From NCBI RefSeq assembly GCF_018224885.1, contig NZ_JAGTXB010000016.1, forward strand, positions 1 through 64,000: 64,000 nucleotides of DNA, given 5' to 3'. The position numbers and the translations under genes were made by a program. The stretch is from Chitinophaga hostae. GTDB taxonomy: Bacteria > Bacteroidota > Bacteroidia > Chitinophagales > Chitinophagaceae. The notes under the pieces are model-generated. The model did not search any database and had not been told where the DNA came from. It worked only from the letters and a program-made list of their open reading frames with translations. Positions 11,101 to 19,375 of the stretch are shown piece after piece; within the stretch, counting starts at the first letter, position 1, and each line of letters opens with the position of its first letter.

Positions 11101-11710
11101 TGTTCTGTAAGGTATTTCTGACCAGTTGGTTTTTAAACTCCCGGGCTGCCACAGTTAATACACCATTATTTAAATGGAGCATCAGTGAATTAAAACCGAT
11201 GGAAGTGATGAGAATGTTGGCGTCTTCCGGTACACCCGTAAGGGTGAACCTTCCGTTCTCATCTGCGGTAGCGCCCTGGCGGGATCCCTGCACAATGATG
11301 GTAGCACCGATGATGGCCTGGTTATCCGGGCTGACGATTCTTCCGGACAAAGTAACTACCGCTGCATTTGTTTTAGCGGATGCCAGTACAGTTACAATTT
11401 TGTCGTTCACTTCATAGGTAAAGGGTTGTCCTTTGAATACCTGCGGCAATGCGGTTTCCAGCGGTTCGTCTTTCAGGTTAACGGTCACCGGTTTTGCGCT
11501 TTTAGCATAGCGGGCATCAAAGATAAAGGAGTACCCCGTCTGGGTTCTGATGGACTCGAGCACCTGCTCCAACTTTGCATCGCTTACACGCAGCGTTACC
11601 TGTTGTGAGAAGCCGATAGCAGATGTTGCCAGGTAATGGAAGACCGTAAGCGTTATGCAGCAGACATAGCGCTTCCAATGGCCCAGACGATGGCCATACT
11701 TAATACTCAT
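8171..11710 (-). CDS. SusC/RagA TonB-dependent receptor with N-terminal STN signalling domain (locus 1)
   Basis: Outer-membrane TonB-dependent transporter of 1179 residues. Order: signal peptide (about 1-35), STN domain (about 37-110, LRVSDAKLEQVLESI and VTVNLKDEPLETALPQVF), carboxypeptidase-like regulatory beta domain (about 120-200, IVSPDNQAIIGATI), plug (about 225-360 with VLKDASATAIYGSRGANGV), and a 22-strand-type barrel to the C-terminal aromatic (GFNFEF). The STN domain is known to signal across the outer membrane to a FecR-type anti-sigma factor. That fits the fecR and ECF sigma genes directly upstream (49 bp gap to fecR), and expression is probably induced by its own ligand. It is co-transcribed with susD. 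Confidence 0.96.
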   Translation of the reverse strand: MSIKYGHRLGHWKRYVCCITLTVFHYLATSAIGFSQQVTLRVSDAKLEQVLESIRTQTGYSFIFDARYAKSAKPVTVNLKDEPLETALPQVFKGQPFTYEVNDKIVTVLASAKTNAAVVTLSGRIVSPDNQAIIGATIIVQGSRQGATADENGRFTLTGVPEDANILITSIGFNSLMLHLNNGVLTVAAREFKNQLVRNTLQNILVTLQPSASQLQEVNVTVGYGTQKRRETTAAISSIKASQLQNKPAASIEGLLQGLAPGLVVQNNSGMPGARSMVQIRGLASFSNSANSNVVSTPLFIIDGVPLEQDVFNPSDPRQAITSVLAGFSPFDLESVDVLKDASATAIYGSRGANGVIIINTKRGKIGKPIVTLNTQYGLSYYPSLRKTLGGKAERDFKIDLYNQYKSSKVGGGYTDMPIELSDSLNSFYNNSTDWQKLYFRDADLKNVNLGISGATETASYRLGVDYYNEKGIVLGSGFTRFSLTYNGVFKPTSKLTITGRANLSQTDASQKRGDTYNAAVVGNNFSSSFRPGPNSGFYDAFLASYSKGVSTDLTRRALAQLELSYDLTPYLNLTSRASGNYEFYRTRTFEPSATRTDQKAAASYYSQEKVNLLSETFLRLYHTFASKHSFDLVLGNTINTSENNSIFGGAYGGPSDAQQVILGYPQANLQLETHNIKYGLLSYYSRLSYNFNKKYLLQGVVRADGSSKFGKDNQWGYFPSLSAGWVFTEEKFIHNHIGSWLNFGKIRASTGKSGTQYEDNYLAVGAYQTKSGDNATYNGIPLLAPNYAGGNGMALPNLTWQTTKDQGVGLDLEFFNSRLTMALDYYNKNTDGFLFPDALNGTSGYTSRYINSGAVRNHGYEAAITGYITKPGKNFQYSVTFIGAINRNELTRLPDFGRSVSRGGYAVGQPYLQIGRPLNGFYLMKYLGVYPTDESVPVNKYTGKRLYPNTSGFTSQDPYRAGDIMLLDVNGDGRIGVIDNTDRVYSGDPNPKFTGSISHSFSYRFKNNAALQLDMFFNYSIGNKVMNKVLADRIKGVSWTASENVNYPGGQRNLLDVSDLDFWTPTHTNAKYPVLNPWRYYGTSSYDFIGNYETNTDLFLESGSFIRLNNVNLSYDFSPAGLNRYNIRRLRVYAGMSNVFILTKYTGVDPENVDSYGYDLGNGYPIPYKFNCGFNFEF

Positions 11711-11759
11711 AAGTGTAGTTTTTACTAGTGTGAAATGATCTGGTTGATAAATTCCGGTA

Positions 11760-12956
11760 CTATTGCTCTACATATAGCCGGTTGTTGCTCAGTTTTAATT
11801 TTATATTGGTTGTTTTCTCAATTACTTTCAAAAGCTGCGGCAGTGGTGTGCTGCGCGGTAGCTGGCCATAAAGCTTCTCTGCCGGAAGCGTTGAAAAATC
11901 TACTTCAATATCATACCAGCGTTGCAGCTGGTAGCCGACATCGCGCAGATCGGTATTGGAAAAATAAAACAGATCGGATTTCCATGCTACATCTTCCCGG
12001 GTATCCACAGCTTTTACCTGCAGCCTGTTTCCATCCAGTATGGCTTGTTCCCCCGGTTTTAAAATACTGGTGTTGTTTCCGTCCGGTGATGCCAGTTTTA
12101 TGCGTCCTTCAATCAACGTAGTTTTAATATAGGGCTCATCCGTATATGCCTTTACGTTAAAGGCAGTGCCAAGTACAGCAATGGTTTGTTTTCCCGCTAC
12201 TACTGTAAACGGTTTACGGTCATCTTTTACAATGTCAAAGTAAGCTTCTCCTGATAGTTCCACTTTTCTTTCTCCGTCAGGAAAACGGGTTGGATAATGA
12301 AGGGAGGAGGCGGCATTCAGCCAAACCTGGCTTCCGTCCGGCAATACCACTTTATATTGTTTCCCCCTCGGTATGGTAAGGGTATTAAAAACAATGTCGG
12401 CTTTCCCCGCAGGTTCTTCAGCGGGCGCCGAATAACTAAGCATACCTTTTTCATTGTTCACTGCACTGGATCCTTTTTGTTCGAATGTTTCCCCTTTCTT
12501 TGCGCTGTCCAGGGCCACTTGCCGGCCATCGGCCAACGTAAGCATGATGCTTGCTGACGGCCTGGTGGCAGGCATTGCCTTCGCTATTGTTCCCTGCGAC
12601 GTTTCCCGTTCGCGGAGAATAAAAAAACGATAGGAAAGCAGCGATACCAATAACAGCATACAGGCGGCAGCCCAGGTTATTACGGGCTTCCATCTGAATA
12701 TTTTGGGGCTAACAACCGGGCTTTGTACCCTGATTTCTTCATTAATTTGCCGGAGCAAACCAGCCGCTTCCTGCGGCGAAAAAATATCTTTACCCTCAAC
12801 AGATTGCTCCGCCAGTTGCTCAAACAGGTCATCATATAATGGCCTCGCTTCCGGCGTTGACAAAAGTGCAAACAACTCCTGCCGCTCTTCGGGAGCGATG
12901 GTGCCATCAATGGCTTTGTTCATTAAATCATTTAACCGGTTTGGCAGTTGCATCAT
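11760..12956 (-). CDS. FecR-type anti-sigma factor
   Basis: A 398-residue inner-membrane protein. The cytoplasmic N-terminal region (about 1-85, NRLNDLMNKAIDGTIAPEERQEL) is expected to hold the sigma factor. One membrane helix follows at about 90-113 (ITWAAACMLLLVSLLSYRFFIL). The periplasmic part has the FecR domain at about 190-280 (TLTIPRGKQYKVVLPDGSQ, VELSGEAYFDI, VLGTAFNVKAY) and a C-terminal DUF4974-like STN-fold region (DLRDVGYQLQRWYDIEVDF). It lies between the ECF sigma gene (77 bp away) and the STN-type susC (49 bp away), the usual order for a cell-surface signalling chain in Bacteroidota. Confidence 0.95.
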   Translation of the reverse strand: MMQLPNRLNDLMNKAIDGTIAPEERQELFALLSTPEARPLYDDLFEQLAEQSVEGKDIFSPQEAAGLLRQINEEIRVQSPVVSPKIFRWKPVITWAAACMLLLVSLLSYRFFILRERETSQGTIAKAMPATRPSASIMLTLADGRQVALDSAKKGETFEQKGSSAVNNEKGMLSYSAPAEEPAGKADIVFNTLTIPRGKQYKVVLPDGSQVWLNAASSLHYPTRFPDGERKVELSGEAYFDIVKDDRKPFTVVAGKQTIAVLGTAFNVKAYTDEPYIKTTLIEGRIKLASPDGNNTSILKPGEQAILDGNRLQVKAVDTREDVAWKSDLFYFSNTDLRDVGYQLQRWYDIEVDFSTLPAEKLYGQLPRSTPLPQLLKVIEKTTNIKLKLSNNRLYVEQ

Positions 12957-13033
12957 CTGGCGACTTAAAAAGTGCTTCTATATATAAAGACAGTGGAGGG
13001 GGTAAAAAAGGAGATATGCGCTGAAAAAAAATT

Positions 13034-13618
13034 TTATTTAAGAAAATGGAGGGTCGCCAAAGTAAAGAGAACGGTTACACGCACTTTTATAAAGCGGTGG
13101 ATAGATTTGATTGCGAGTTGGTTGTATTTTTTTACCGAATCCGTGGACAGATTCATACGGGTGGCTATTTCGGGGTTTCGGTATCCTTGTGCGCGGAGCA
13201 GGAATACCGTTTTTTGTTGCAAAGGCAGTGCGTCTATCGCTTTATCGAATACTTCCAGGCGCTTGTCGGGTTGTTCGTCGCCCTGCTCCTGCCGCATCAA
13301 TTCGAAACGGGTATACTGTTCCTCTTTTTTCCTGTTTGCCACCATGGTGGTCAGGTAATTGAGGGTATGATTACGCAGGAGAATAAAAAAGTAGGCATTA
13401 AAATCTTTGATATCGGTCAGCTTCTCCCTGTCTTTCCAGAGTTTTACAAACAGGTCCTGCAGGATCTCTTCGGTTAGTTCCCGGGAACCGATAATGGTAA
13501 ACACAATCCGGCCAGCCTGATTTAAATAACCATGAAAAAGCTCCGAGAATGCATGTTGGCAGCCACCAGCGACGAGCTCCAGTATTTCACGTTCATTATC
13601 AATACGCTTTAACGCCAT
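13034..13618 (-). CDS. ECF sigma factor of the FecI/Bacteroidota type
   Basis: A 194-residue RNA polymerase sigma factor. Region 2 is visible at about 25-90 (FSELFHGYLNQAGRIVF, EEILQDLFVKLWKDREKL, FNAYFFILLRNHTLNYL) and region 4 at about 120-175 (IDALPLQQKTVFLLRAQGYRNPEIATRM, STDSVKKYNQLAIKSIHRFI). It lies directly upstream of fecR and the STN-type susC, so it very likely activates that operon when the receptor signals. Its own upstream region (13619-13752) is AT-rich, and I could not identify a clear Bacteroidota -7/-33 promoter in it. Confidence 0.95.
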   Translation of the reverse strand: MALKRIDNEREILELVAGGCQHAFSELFHGYLNQAGRIVFTIIGSRELTEEILQDLFVKLWKDREKLTDIKDFNAYFFILLRNHTLNYLTTMVANRKKEEQYTRFELMRQEQGDEQPDKRLEVFDKAIDALPLQQKTVFLLRAQGYRNPEIATRMNLSTDSVKKYNQLAIKSIHRFIKVRVTVLFTLATLHFLK

Positions 13619-13752
13619 AATGCATTAAAAATTTGGTTGACAGATACCACGACAGGTTGGTACACTTGGAGTAATGATAGCAATATTAAATATACTTATC
13701 AATATTTCCTTATAAAATTTTAGCAAAATACTATAGTAAGTTAACAAAAAAA

Positions 13753-14382
13753 CTATTTGCCGGCGATGATCCAGAGGTCGGTGATGGTGGTGCCATCCGG
13801 CCCCGGGTATACTTTGCGATCCATTGCAATAACGTGGAAATGATGTGCTGCGAGCATTGCGGTTAAATCGGCTGCTTCATAGTAATACATGTAGAGCTGA
13901 TTACCGGCGGCTGTTTGCTGCAAGCCTGATTTGCTGTAATGATCTTCCATGGTACTCATATAAAATATTCCGTTTGCAGTAAGTATACTGCAGGCATCGG
14001 CTATTAATTTGTTTAGTTCTTCTTTTGAGAGATAAGGTAAGCAAAAGCCACACATGATCGCGTCATACATTTTCCCGATGCTGCCAATATCTTTGGCATC
14101 CATCAGCCGGAAAGCGGCGGCAGGATTATTGAGCGCTGCCAACCGGAGCATATTGGGCGACAGGTCAATGCCCAGGAGCTGAAAGTCGGGGCGCTTTTCC
14201 AGGAGGTACTTTGTAATGTTGCCGGGACCACAGGCGATTTCCAGGATGGCTGCACCGGGCCTGACATTACTGCAAAAAAGATCGAAGGAATCTTTATACA
14301 GGCTAATATCCATAAACTTATCCTGGTATTGGGCGGCGCATCTGTCGAATACTTCAACGGCCATTTGGGTGATGTCTGTCAT
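13753..14382 (-). CDS. Class I SAM-dependent methyltransferase
   Basis: About 209 residues from the ATG at 14382. The frame extends to a TTG at 14406, but MTDITQMAVEVFDRCA is the more usual start. The Rossmann-type SAM site is visible: motif I AILEIACGPGNITKYLLE, motif II LLGIDLSPNMLRLA, the acidic RLMDAKDIG and motif IV YDAIMCGFCLPYLS. The substrate is not predictable. It sits 58 bp downstream of the LLM monooxygenase on the same strand, so the two may be co-transcribed, but no functional link is evident. Confidence 0.85.
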   Translation of the reverse strand: MTDITQMAVEVFDRCAAQYQDKFMDISLYKDSFDLFCSNVRPGAAILEIACGPGNITKYLLEKRPDFQLLGIDLSPNMLRLAALNNPAAAFRLMDAKDIGSIGKMYDAIMCGFCLPYLSKEELNKLIADACSILTANGIFYMSTMEDHYSKSGLQQTAAGNQLYMYYYEAADLTAMLAAHHFHVIAMDRKVYPGPDGTTITDLWIIAGK

Positions 14383-14440
14383 GGTGCTGTTCAATTTTAG
14401 GATCAATCAAATTACCACATTTTCTAAAAAGGGCCGGTCG

Positions 14441-15463
14441 CTATTGCAGCGCCGGCACGATGTATTTACCAATAAGGTCTATAGACTTCAATAATTTTTC
14501 ATGGGAAAGCCCTGCATTATCCATCTGGAAGGTAACCCTGGCAATACCTCCCAGCGACTCGCTGTGACGGCGTATTTTCTCAGCCACTTCCTGCGGATCG
14601 CCCACCAGTAATGCTCCACGGGGCCCTGCCTGCGCATCAAACTGGGGCCTGGTAACAGGAGGCCATCCGCGCTCCCTGCCTATTTTAGTAAACGTTGCTG
14701 CATAGCCGGGGTAATAATCTTCCATTGCCTGCTCCCTGGTTTCGGCTACATAACCCAGTGAATGCAGCCCTACCCTGAGCTTTTCAGGGGCATGGCCTGC
14801 CTTCTCCCCGGCTTCGCGGTACAGGTCTACCAGCGGCCGGAAACGATGGGTTTCACCCCCTATGATCGCTACCATGAGGGGCAGCCCCAATGTACCGGCC
14901 CTGACGAAAGACTGCGGCGTACCGCCTACTCCGAGCCAAACAGGTAACGGATCCTGTACGGGCCGCGGATAAATAGCCACGTTATTCAGCGCAGGACGGA
15001 ACTTCCCTTTCCACTGCACCACTTCCTGCGCCCTTATCTGCAAAAACAGGTCGAGCTTTTCTATAAACAGTGCGTCATAGTCTTCCAGCTTATAACCAAA
15101 GAGCGGGTATGCTTCTATAAATGATCCACGTCCTACCACTACTTCCGCCCTGCCCCGGGAAATAATATCCAGTGTGGCAAAGTTCTGGAATACGCGTACG
15201 GGATCAGCCGCGCTGAGCACTGTTACCGCGCTGGTTAACCGGATCTGTTTAGTGCGGGCTGCAGCTGCTGCCAGTATCACGGCAGGCGCCGAGTCCAGGA
15301 ACTCTTTCCGGTGGTGTTCCCCGATGCCAAATACGTGCAGACCTGCCTGGTCTGCAGCTTCTATCCTCGCCAGGAGGTTGGCCATTTCATTCATATTATC
15401 CTTTGCATCCAACCGGGTATCCCCGGCGCCGGTGGCGGCAAAGCTGTCGATTCCTACTTCCAT
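14441..15463 (-). CDS. LLM-class (luciferase-like) flavin-dependent monooxygenase
   Basis: About 340 residues from the ATG at 15463. An upstream in-frame ATG at 15574 would add 37 residues that run through the AT-rich divergent promoter region, so I reject it. Bacterial luciferase-like TIM-barrel features are visible: GLHVFGIGEHHRKEF near the N-terminus, RLTSAVTVLSAADPVRVFQNFATLD, RAEVVVGRGS and the PVWLGVGGTPQSF segment. The family uses FMNH2 and O2 on varied substrates; the substrate here is unknown. It is divergent from the DUF4406/dihydroxyacetone kinase pair, with an intergenic region carrying phased CGATC repeats. Confidence 0.88.
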   Translation of the reverse strand: MEVGIDSFAATGAGDTRLDAKDNMNEMANLLARIEAADQAGLHVFGIGEHHRKEFLDSAPAVILAAAAARTKQIRLTSAVTVLSAADPVRVFQNFATLDIISRGRAEVVVGRGSFIEAYPLFGYKLEDYDALFIEKLDLFLQIRAQEVVQWKGKFRPALNNVAIYPRPVQDPLPVWLGVGGTPQSFVRAGTLGLPLMVAIIGGETHRFRPLVDLYREAGEKAGHAPEKLRVGLHSLGYVAETREQAMEDYYPGYAATFTKIGRERGWPPVTRPQFDAQAGPRGALLVGDPQEVAEKIRRHSESLGGIARVTFQMDNAGLSHEKLLKSIDLIGKYIVPALQ

Positions 15464-15547
15464 AAAATGTTGTTTTATATCCCTGTAAGATATCCAATTT
15501 TCCGTTGGTGTTGGAAAGTCGAAAATAAATCCTAATTTAATCAATAT

Positions 15548-15572
15548 CGATCCAAAACGATCATAAACGATC
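15548..15572. promoter_or_regulatory. Three CGATC direct repeats with exact 10-bp spacing in a divergent promoter region
   Basis: CGATC occurs at 15548, 15558 and 15568, each separated by A-rich spacers, so the copies lie on one face of the helix. They sit between the divergent LLM monooxygenase (start 15463) and the DUF4406 gene (start 15583), ending about 10 bp before the latter. The arrangement suggests an operator or multimer-binding site, but no regulator is encoded next to it. Function is inferred only from pattern and position. Confidence 0.4.
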
Positions 15573-15582
15573 ATTTAAAAAA

Positions 15583-15975
15583 ATGAATTTTATGAAAAAA
15601 CAAATGCTGACGGTATTAATTGCCGGCCCCTACCGCTCAGGCACCAACGATGATCCGGTACTGATGGAACAGAATTTAAGAAAACTGGAAGACGTGGCCC
15701 TGCCCATATTCAGAGCAGGACATATTCCGGTGATCGGTGAATGGTTTGCGTTGCCGCTGTTAAGAGCAGGCGGATCCACCCGGCCCGGCGACGCCGTATA
15801 TGAAGAAATATTATACCCGGTAGCCGGTCGGCTGATTACAAAATGTGATGCCATACTAAGGATAGCCGGCGCTTCCAAAGGGGCCGACGAAGATGTTAGG
15901 ATTGCCAAGGAACTGGGGCTGCCGGTATACTACCGTCTTGAAGATCTGCTCATGGAAAAGAGTACCGCCGGTTAA
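15583..15975 (+). CDS. DUF4406-type nucleoside 2-deoxyribosyltransferase-like protein
   Basis: A small soluble protein of 130 residues (or 127 from the second Met). The N-terminal strand-loop LIAGPYRSGTND, the central ALPIFRAGHIPVIGEWFALPLL and the late ITKCDAILRIAGASKGADEDVRIAKELGLPVYY correspond to the NDT-like Rossmann-type fold of DUF4406/DUF1937-type proteins. Family members resemble nucleoside deoxyribosyltransferases or nucleotide-sugar-binding domains, but a catalytic assignment is not safe. It precedes the dihydroxyacetone kinase by 34 bp on the same strand, suggesting a bicistronic unit. Confidence 0.75.
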   Translation: MNFMKKQMLTVLIAGPYRSGTNDDPVLMEQNLRKLEDVALPIFRAGHIPVIGEWFALPLLRAGGSTRPGDAVYEEILYPVAGRLITKCDAILRIAGASKGADEDVRIAKELGLPVYYRLEDLLMEKSTAG

Positions 15976-16009
15976 ATCATCAATCGGTATATTGTAGAAA
16001 ATTGGCGCA

Positions 16010-17638
16010 ATGAAATTTTTTATCAACGAAGTAGATCAGATTGTAAATGAAGCCATAGACGGATTACTCACCAACCCTGATCTGGCCAGGCTGGACGCAG
16101 CTGCCGGCATCAGGGTGGTGATCCGTAAGGACTGGGACAAATCAAAAGTGGCGATTATTTCAGGTGGCGGATCGGGGCATGAACCGGCCCATGCAGGCTT
16201 TGTAGGCAAAGGGATGCTGACCGCCGCAGTATGCGGTGATGTTTTTGCTTCTCCTACCGTAGATGCTGTGCTATCCGCTATACTGGCGGCAACGGGCCCT
16301 GAAGGCTGTCTCCTGATCATAAAAAACTATACCGGCGACCGGCTTAATTTTGGTCTTGCTGCCGAACAGGCCCGTACCCTGGGTTACCGCGTAAAAACGG
16401 TTACCGTAGATGATGACATTGCCCTTGGCGCTGATGTAAAAAAACGGGGAGTAGCAGGTACGCTCTTTGTTCATAAAGTAGCCGGGCAACTGGCAGAAGA
16501 AGGAAAATCACTGGATGAAGTAACAGCTGCTGCCCAAACGGTGATTGACCGCACGGTATCTATCGGTCTTTCGCTGACTTCCTGCCGTCACCTGGGACAG
16601 CCCTACGTTCCCCGCCTGAACGACCAGCAGGTGGAGCTGGGGTTAGGCATTCATGGCGAACCCGGTTTGAGGGTGATTGCATACGACAAAGCCAACGAGC
16701 TAATGAACATCGCGATGACGCAACTGGCCGGCAGTTTGCCGGATACAAACGGGCGCTATGCTATGCTCTTTAACAATATGGGCAGTGTGAGTCCTATTGA
16801 AATGAATATCCTGGTACAATCATTCTGCAAAACATCCCTGGGAGATAAGGTAGATTATATGATAGGTCCGGCCGCGTTGATGTCGTCTATTAACATGAAT
16901 GGGTTTTCGGTATCGCTGTTGTTGCTCAACGAATCCATAAAACGGGCGTTGCTGGCGCCGGCAGCACCTGCAGCATGGCAACTGCAGGCATTTAAAAAAC
17001 CCGCCACCGTTGCCGCCCCGGTATTGCCTGCAACCATGCCGTTTGCGCCATCGGCTAACGTATACGTACAAACGCTGTTGGAAGAAACAGGCAGATTACT
17101 GGTTGCTATTGAAAAAGAAATCAATGACCTCGATGCGAAGGTGGGCGATGGCGACGCCGGCTCTACGTTTGCACTCACAGGCAAACGTATCCTGGCTGTA
17201 AATGGCCAGCTGCCGCTCGACAATACCGGGCATTTGCTGCTCACCCTGGGGCGGTTGCTGGCCAGAGAGGCCGGGGGATCCAGCGGTGTGTTGTTGTCCA
17301 TCCTCTTCACTGCCGCGGGTAACGCTTACGCCCATACGCCGGAATTGGGCGGCGCCTTGCTCAGCGGATTGCAAACGGTAAAAGCTCATGGCGGGGCGCA
17401 GGTGGGCGACAGAACCATGATCGATGCGCTGCAACCTGCGTTCGAAGCACTGGCAGCAGGAGCACCTATTGCGGTGGCGGCGGCAGCGGCGCGCAAGGGC
17501 GCAGATAATACCAAACATATTATCCGCACAAAATTTGGCCGCTCCTCTTACCTCCCCGAAGAGGTACTAAAAAATATTCCCGACCCCGGTGCTGAAGTAA
17601 TTGCCAGGGTGTTGGAAAATATGGCCACGCTGAAATAA
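16010..17638 (+). CDS. Fused DhaK-DhaL dihydroxyacetone kinase (ATP-dependent type)
   Basis: A 542-residue cytoplasmic kinase phosphorylating dihydroxyacetone (or a related triose) with ATP. The DhaK domain spans about 1-325. It has the GGGSGHEPAHAGFVGKGML substrate loop, CGDVFASP, and the GLGIHGEPG segment holding the His that forms the hemiaminal with substrate in the family. The DhaL domain spans about 345-542, with the Mg-ATP motif VGDGDAGSTF, AGGSSGVLLS and GDRTMIDAL. The single-chain K-L fusion is the ATP-dependent form, not the PTS-dependent DhaK/L/M form. It follows the DUF4406 gene and is convergent with mqo. Alternative substrates such as other trioses or erythrulose cannot be excluded. 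Confidence 0.93.
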   Translation: MKFFINEVDQIVNEAIDGLLTNPDLARLDAAAGIRVVIRKDWDKSKVAIISGGGSGHEPAHAGFVGKGMLTAAVCGDVFASPTVDAVLSAILAATGPEGCLLIIKNYTGDRLNFGLAAEQARTLGYRVKTVTVDDDIALGADVKKRGVAGTLFVHKVAGQLAEEGKSLDEVTAAAQTVIDRTVSIGLSLTSCRHLGQPYVPRLNDQQVELGLGIHGEPGLRVIAYDKANELMNIAMTQLAGSLPDTNGRYAMLFNNMGSVSPIEMNILVQSFCKTSLGDKVDYMIGPAALMSSINMNGFSVSLLLLNESIKRALLAPAAPAAWQLQAFKKPATVAAPVLPATMPFAPSANVYVQTLLEETGRLLVAIEKEINDLDAKVGDGDAGSTFALTGKRILAVNGQLPLDNTGHLLLTLGRLLAREAGGSSGVLLSILFTAAGNAYAHTPELGGALLSGLQTVKAHGGAQVGDRTMIDALQPAFEALAAGAPIAVAAAAARKGADNTKHIIRTKFGRSSYLPEEVLKNIPDPGAEVIARVLENMATLK

Positions 17639-17700
17639 AGGCAAAGCGGCTTATTCAGTGTCGGTCTTAAATGTGATGGTTTTAGTAAGGGAAGAGGTTA

Positions 17701-19209
17701 CTACTTTTTTACGTCCGGCTGTTTCCAGTCTAATTGTAAGGTTTTACTTGTCCATGTTCTTACCTGGTAACACAGTTCCGGATCATCTTCCAGGTGTGTG
17801 CCATATGACGGGATCATGGTCTTCAACTTCTCTTTCCAAACTCCTTTTACCTGTTGAGGGAAGCAGGTGTTAAGCAGATCCAGCATGATGGATACCGCGG
17901 TTGATGCACCTGGTGAAGCTCCCAGCAAGGCCGAGATGCTGCCATCTTTTCCGGCTACTATTTCTGTCCCGAAACGCAACGTGCCTCCTTCTCCGGGATC
18001 ATTATAGATCACCTGTACACGCTGGCCTGCTTCCTGTAATTCCCAGTCATCGCCTTTGGCATTTGGATAAAATACCTGCAGGGCTTCTATCCTGTCTTCA
18101 AATGATAAACTTAATTGTTCTACCAGGTATCTTTCCAGGCCAAAATTCTCCAGACCCACCCGCATCAGCGGTAAGATATTCCAATATTTAATGGATTCGA
18201 ACAAATCAAGGAAAGATCCTTCCTTCAGGAATTTGGTGGAGAAGGTGGCAAAAGGTCCGAACAAAATAGCTTTTTGTCCGTCGATGATCCTGGTGTCGAG
18301 ATGGGGAACGCTCATGGGTGGAGCGCCTACTGATGCCTGCCCGTATACCTTTGCATGATGCCGGTTTACGATCTCTTCTTTTTTGCAGACCAGCCATTCG
18401 CCTCCCACGGGAAAGCCGCCATACTGCCGGCCTTCGGGGATACCTGATTTTTGCAACAGTTGGAGCGATCCGCCGCCGGCGCCTATAAATACAAAATCTG
18501 CTGTTACATAAGAGGTTTCGTTGGTCAGCCGGTTTTCTACTTTTACTTCCCATTTGCCATCCCGTAATTGTTCCAGGGTTTCCACTTCGTGTGCCAGGTG
18601 CAACTTAAAGTTGGGCTGCTCCTGCAACTGTTCGATCAGGGCTCTTGTCAATGCGCCATAGTTCACATCCGTGCCCAGTTCCATATGTGTGGCCGCCGTT
18701 TTCGCGGCAGGCTCCCGGCCTTCCATGACCAGGGGAATCCAGTCCTGCAGCACCGCAGGATCTTCAGAATATTTCATACCCTGGTAAAGCCGGTATTGCT
18801 GAAGTGCGTCAAATCGTTTACGGAGGTAGGCCACATCATTATCGCCATGCACAAAACTCATGTGCGGCGTGCTTCTTATAAAGCCGGATGGATTGCCCAG
18901 GTGGCCCTGTTCCACCAGGTACGACCAAAATTGTTTGGATACTTCAAACTGCTCAATGATATGAATAGCCCTAGAGGTATCGATACTGCCATCTTCCCGT
19001 TCAGGCGTATAATTCAGTTCGCATAACGCAGAGTGACCGGTACCTGCATTATTCCAGGCATCGGAGCTTTCGCCCGCCACCCGGTCCAGCCGTTCGTAAA
19101 CATGTATAGACCAGGCAGGTGACAGGCGTTTGAGCAATGTTGCCAGCGTTGCGCTCATAATGCCCGCCCCTATCAGTAATACATCGGTATGTAACGTTTG
19201 CTTTTGCAT
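17701..19209 (-). CDS. mqo: Malate:quinone oxidoreductase
   Basis: About 502 residues from the ATG at 19209; a GTG 27 bp upstream is less likely. This is an FAD-dependent, membrane-associated TCA-cycle enzyme that oxidises malate to oxaloacetate and passes electrons to quinone. Visible are the N-terminal dinucleotide fold (VLLIGAGIMSATLATLLKRL), NAGTGHSALCELNYTPE near residue 60, FIGAGGGSLQLLQKSGIPE, and the characteristic AILFGPFATFSTKFLKEGS. Length matches the family (about 490-510). It is monocistronic and convergent with the dihydroxyacetone kinase gene. Confidence 0.96.
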   Translation of the reverse strand: MQKQTLHTDVLLIGAGIMSATLATLLKRLSPAWSIHVYERLDRVAGESSDAWNNAGTGHSALCELNYTPEREDGSIDTSRAIHIIEQFEVSKQFWSYLVEQGHLGNPSGFIRSTPHMSFVHGDNDVAYLRKRFDALQQYRLYQGMKYSEDPAVLQDWIPLVMEGREPAAKTAATHMELGTDVNYGALTRALIEQLQEQPNFKLHLAHEVETLEQLRDGKWEVKVENRLTNETSYVTADFVFIGAGGGSLQLLQKSGIPEGRQYGGFPVGGEWLVCKKEEIVNRHHAKVYGQASVGAPPMSVPHLDTRIIDGQKAILFGPFATFSTKFLKEGSFLDLFESIKYWNILPLMRVGLENFGLERYLVEQLSLSFEDRIEALQVFYPNAKGDDWELQEAGQRVQVIYNDPGEGGTLRFGTEIVAGKDGSISALLGASPGASTAVSIMLDLLNTCFPQQVKGVWKEKLKTMIPSYGTHLEDDPELCYQVRTWTSKTLQLDWKQPDVKK

Positions 19210-19320
19210 GATGATGTCCGGTTTAAAGGTTATCACCAGATAAAATAAACTTTCTTACCAAATGTTTACTGACATGCTATAAATTTTAAGGATTTATTAA
19301 TTTATAATAAATGAAAAACA

Positions 19321-19364
19321 AACAGCCCGGGCCAGCAGGTAATCAGCTTCTTTTCCGGGCTGTT
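19321..19364 (-). terminator. Intrinsic terminator of the DoxX-like gene
   Basis: A perfect 10-bp stem (AACAGCCCGG with CCGGGCTGTT) and a 24-nt loop, located 11 bp after the stop codon of the DoxX-like gene. On the minus strand it is followed by a T-rich run (TGTTTTTC). This is the clearest conventional terminator in the window. Confidence 0.7.
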
Positions 19365-19375
19365 CTACTTAATCA

